Positions 63,150 through 64,000 of a DNA stretch of 64,000 bases are shown here, one piece after another. Numbering within the stretch: the first letter of the stretch is position 1; each line of letters begins with the position of its first letter. The notes under the pieces were generated by a model. That model was not told the origin of the DNA. It ran no database searches and saw nothing but the letters and a program-made list of their open reading frames with translations. The DNA is from Nemertoderma westbladi (taxonomy: Eukaryota > Xenacoelomorpha > Nemertodermatida > Nemertodermatidae), in contig JAUCBJ010000640.1 in assembly GCA_032718475.1 (NCBI GenBank), positions 1 through 64,000 of the forward strand, in the 5' to 3' direction. The position numbers were made by a program, and so were the translations under genes.

Positions 63150-64000
63150 ATACCCCCGAGGTGAGTAAATAAAGATATAGTTCAGGTTAATATACCTCCG
63201 AGGTGAGTAAATAAAGAGGGAGTTCAGGTTAATATACCCCCGAGGTGAGTAAATAAAGATATAGTTCAGGTTAATATACCTCCGAGGTGAGTAAATAAAG
63301 AGAGAGTAGTTCAGGTTAATATACCTCCGAGGTGAGTAAATAAAGAGGGAGTTCAGGTTAATATACCCCCGAGGTGAGTAAATAAAGATATAGTTCAGGT
63401 TAATATACCTCCGAGGTGAGTAAATAAAGAGGGAGTTCAGGTTAATATACCCCCGAGGTGAGTAAATAAAGAGAGAGTAGTTCAGGTTAATATACCTCCG
63501 AGGTGAGTAAATAAAGAGGGAGTTTAGGTTAATATACCTCCGAGGTGAGTAAATAAAGAGGGAGTAGTTCAGGTTAATATACCTCCGAGGTGAGTAAATA
63601 AAGAGGGAGTAGTTCAGGTTAATATACCTCCGAGGTGAGTAAATAAAGAGGGAGTTTAGGTTAATATACCCCCGAGGTGAGTAAATAAAGAGAGAGTAGT
63701 TCAGGTTAATATACCTCCGAGGTGAGTAAATAAAGAGGGAGTTTAGGTTAATATACCTCCGAGGTGAGTAAATAAAGAGGGAGTAGTTCAGGTTAATATA
63801 CCTCCGAGGTGAGTAAATAAAGAGGGAGTAGTTCAGGTTAATATACCTCCGAGGTGAGTAAATAAAGAGGGAGTTTAGGTTAATATACCTCCGAGGTGAG
63901 TAAATAAAGAGGGAGTAGTTTAGGTTAATATACCTCCGAGGTGAGTAAATAAAGAGGGAGTTCAGGTTAATATACCCCCGAGGTGAGTAAATAAAGATAT
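63150..64000 (+). repeat. Second GATATAG block at the window edge
   Basis: GATATAG units at 63174, 63258, 63387 and 63996 are arranged with GAGGGAGTTC/CCCCC and AGAGAGTAGTTC units in the same style as 50520-51480, about 12 kb to the left. The array is cut inside a GATAT unit at the window end, so it continues. Confidence 0.75.

Larger units (their letters stand above)
6220..64000 (+). repeat. Giant 42-bp minisatellite array (41/42/45-bp units), ~1,350 copies, continues past window end
   Basis: The unit reads, in order: GAGGTGAGT, AAATAAA, GAGAGAG (or GAGGGAG), TTTAGG (or TTCAGG), TTAATATAC, then CCTCC or CCCCC. Three length classes recur. The 42-bp form is basic, the 41-bp form has CCCC at the end, and the 45-bp form has AGTAGTTCAGG with three extra bases. 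Rarer forms are GATATAG, GATGGAG, GACAGAG, CGAGATGAG, CGATGTGAG, GGTTAG and GGTCAG. Single odd-length units occur near 26811 (extra T), 30165 (extra G) and 30628 (loss of two bases). The + strand is about 64% purine and the unit about 36% G+C. All three + frames are closed in every unit, so the + strand does not code. Left edge is the exon-intron junction; right edge is not reached. Copy number is estimated from length, not counted. Confidence 0.97.

Noticed and set aside
6220-64000. CRISPR-like array
   Set aside because: Units are contiguous with no unique spacers, lengths are 41/42/45 bp throughout, and the context is eukaryotic.
6220-64000. Telomeric array (TTAGG in each unit)
   Set aside because: TTAGG occurs once per 42 bp and is never tandem, and TTCAGG is a common variant; this is not an arthropod-type telomere.
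6220-64000. Assembly artefact explaining the array
   Set aside because: Higher-order structure, private variants and zoning are not what simple misassembly produces. Exact copy number could still be wrong and needs read-level support.

Overview
The window is a piece of animal (metazoan) nuclear DNA. Three things support this: a BEL/Pao-type retrotransposon Gag reading frame (a group known only from animals), an apparent spliced exon, and a very large eukaryotic tandem array. I see no bacterial operon, rRNA, tRNA or CRISPR array. The species cannot be named from sequence alone.

Positions 1-2487 (minus strand) hold the N-terminal 829 codons of one uninterrupted frame that runs off the left edge. 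The last ~45 residues resemble the DUF1759-like Gag segment of BEL/Pao elements, and the middle is a charged, alanine/glutamate-rich coiled coil with three 15-residue repeats. Positions 2488 to ~6085 are AT-rich and non-coding. They hold five ACCGGT-anchored units of ~57 bp, a two-copy ~288-bp tandem duplication, a 38-bp tandem repeat that also carries ACCGGT, and two hairpins. Part of this is presumably the element's 5' leader/LTR, but I could not find LTR ends.

Positions ~6105-6222 (plus strand) look like a coding exon. The frame is open, there is an acceptor-like CAG on the left, and a near-consensus donor (AG|GTGAGT) lies on the right. The tandem array begins at that donor and fills the rest of the window (6220-64000, about 90%). 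Its unit is 42 bp, with frequent 41-bp and 45-bp variants, about 1,350 units by length, and it runs past the right edge. Almost every unit repeats the donor GAG|GTGAGT, followed seven bases later by a poly(A) hexamer AATAAA. The simplest reading is that the first 42 bases of an intron, with the last three exon bases, were amplified more than a thousand times, producing a giant intron made of tandem 5' splice-site copies.

The array is not uniform. Variants are zoned along it, and many blocks are copied as higher-order repeats (periods read by eye: 84, 171, 255, 348, 639, 687, 720, 835, 1792 and 2250 bp). This points to repeated segmental duplication and local homogenisation. One minus-strand frame stays open through most 42- and 45-bp units, but it has no ATG and is broken by the 41-bp units, so it is probably chance.
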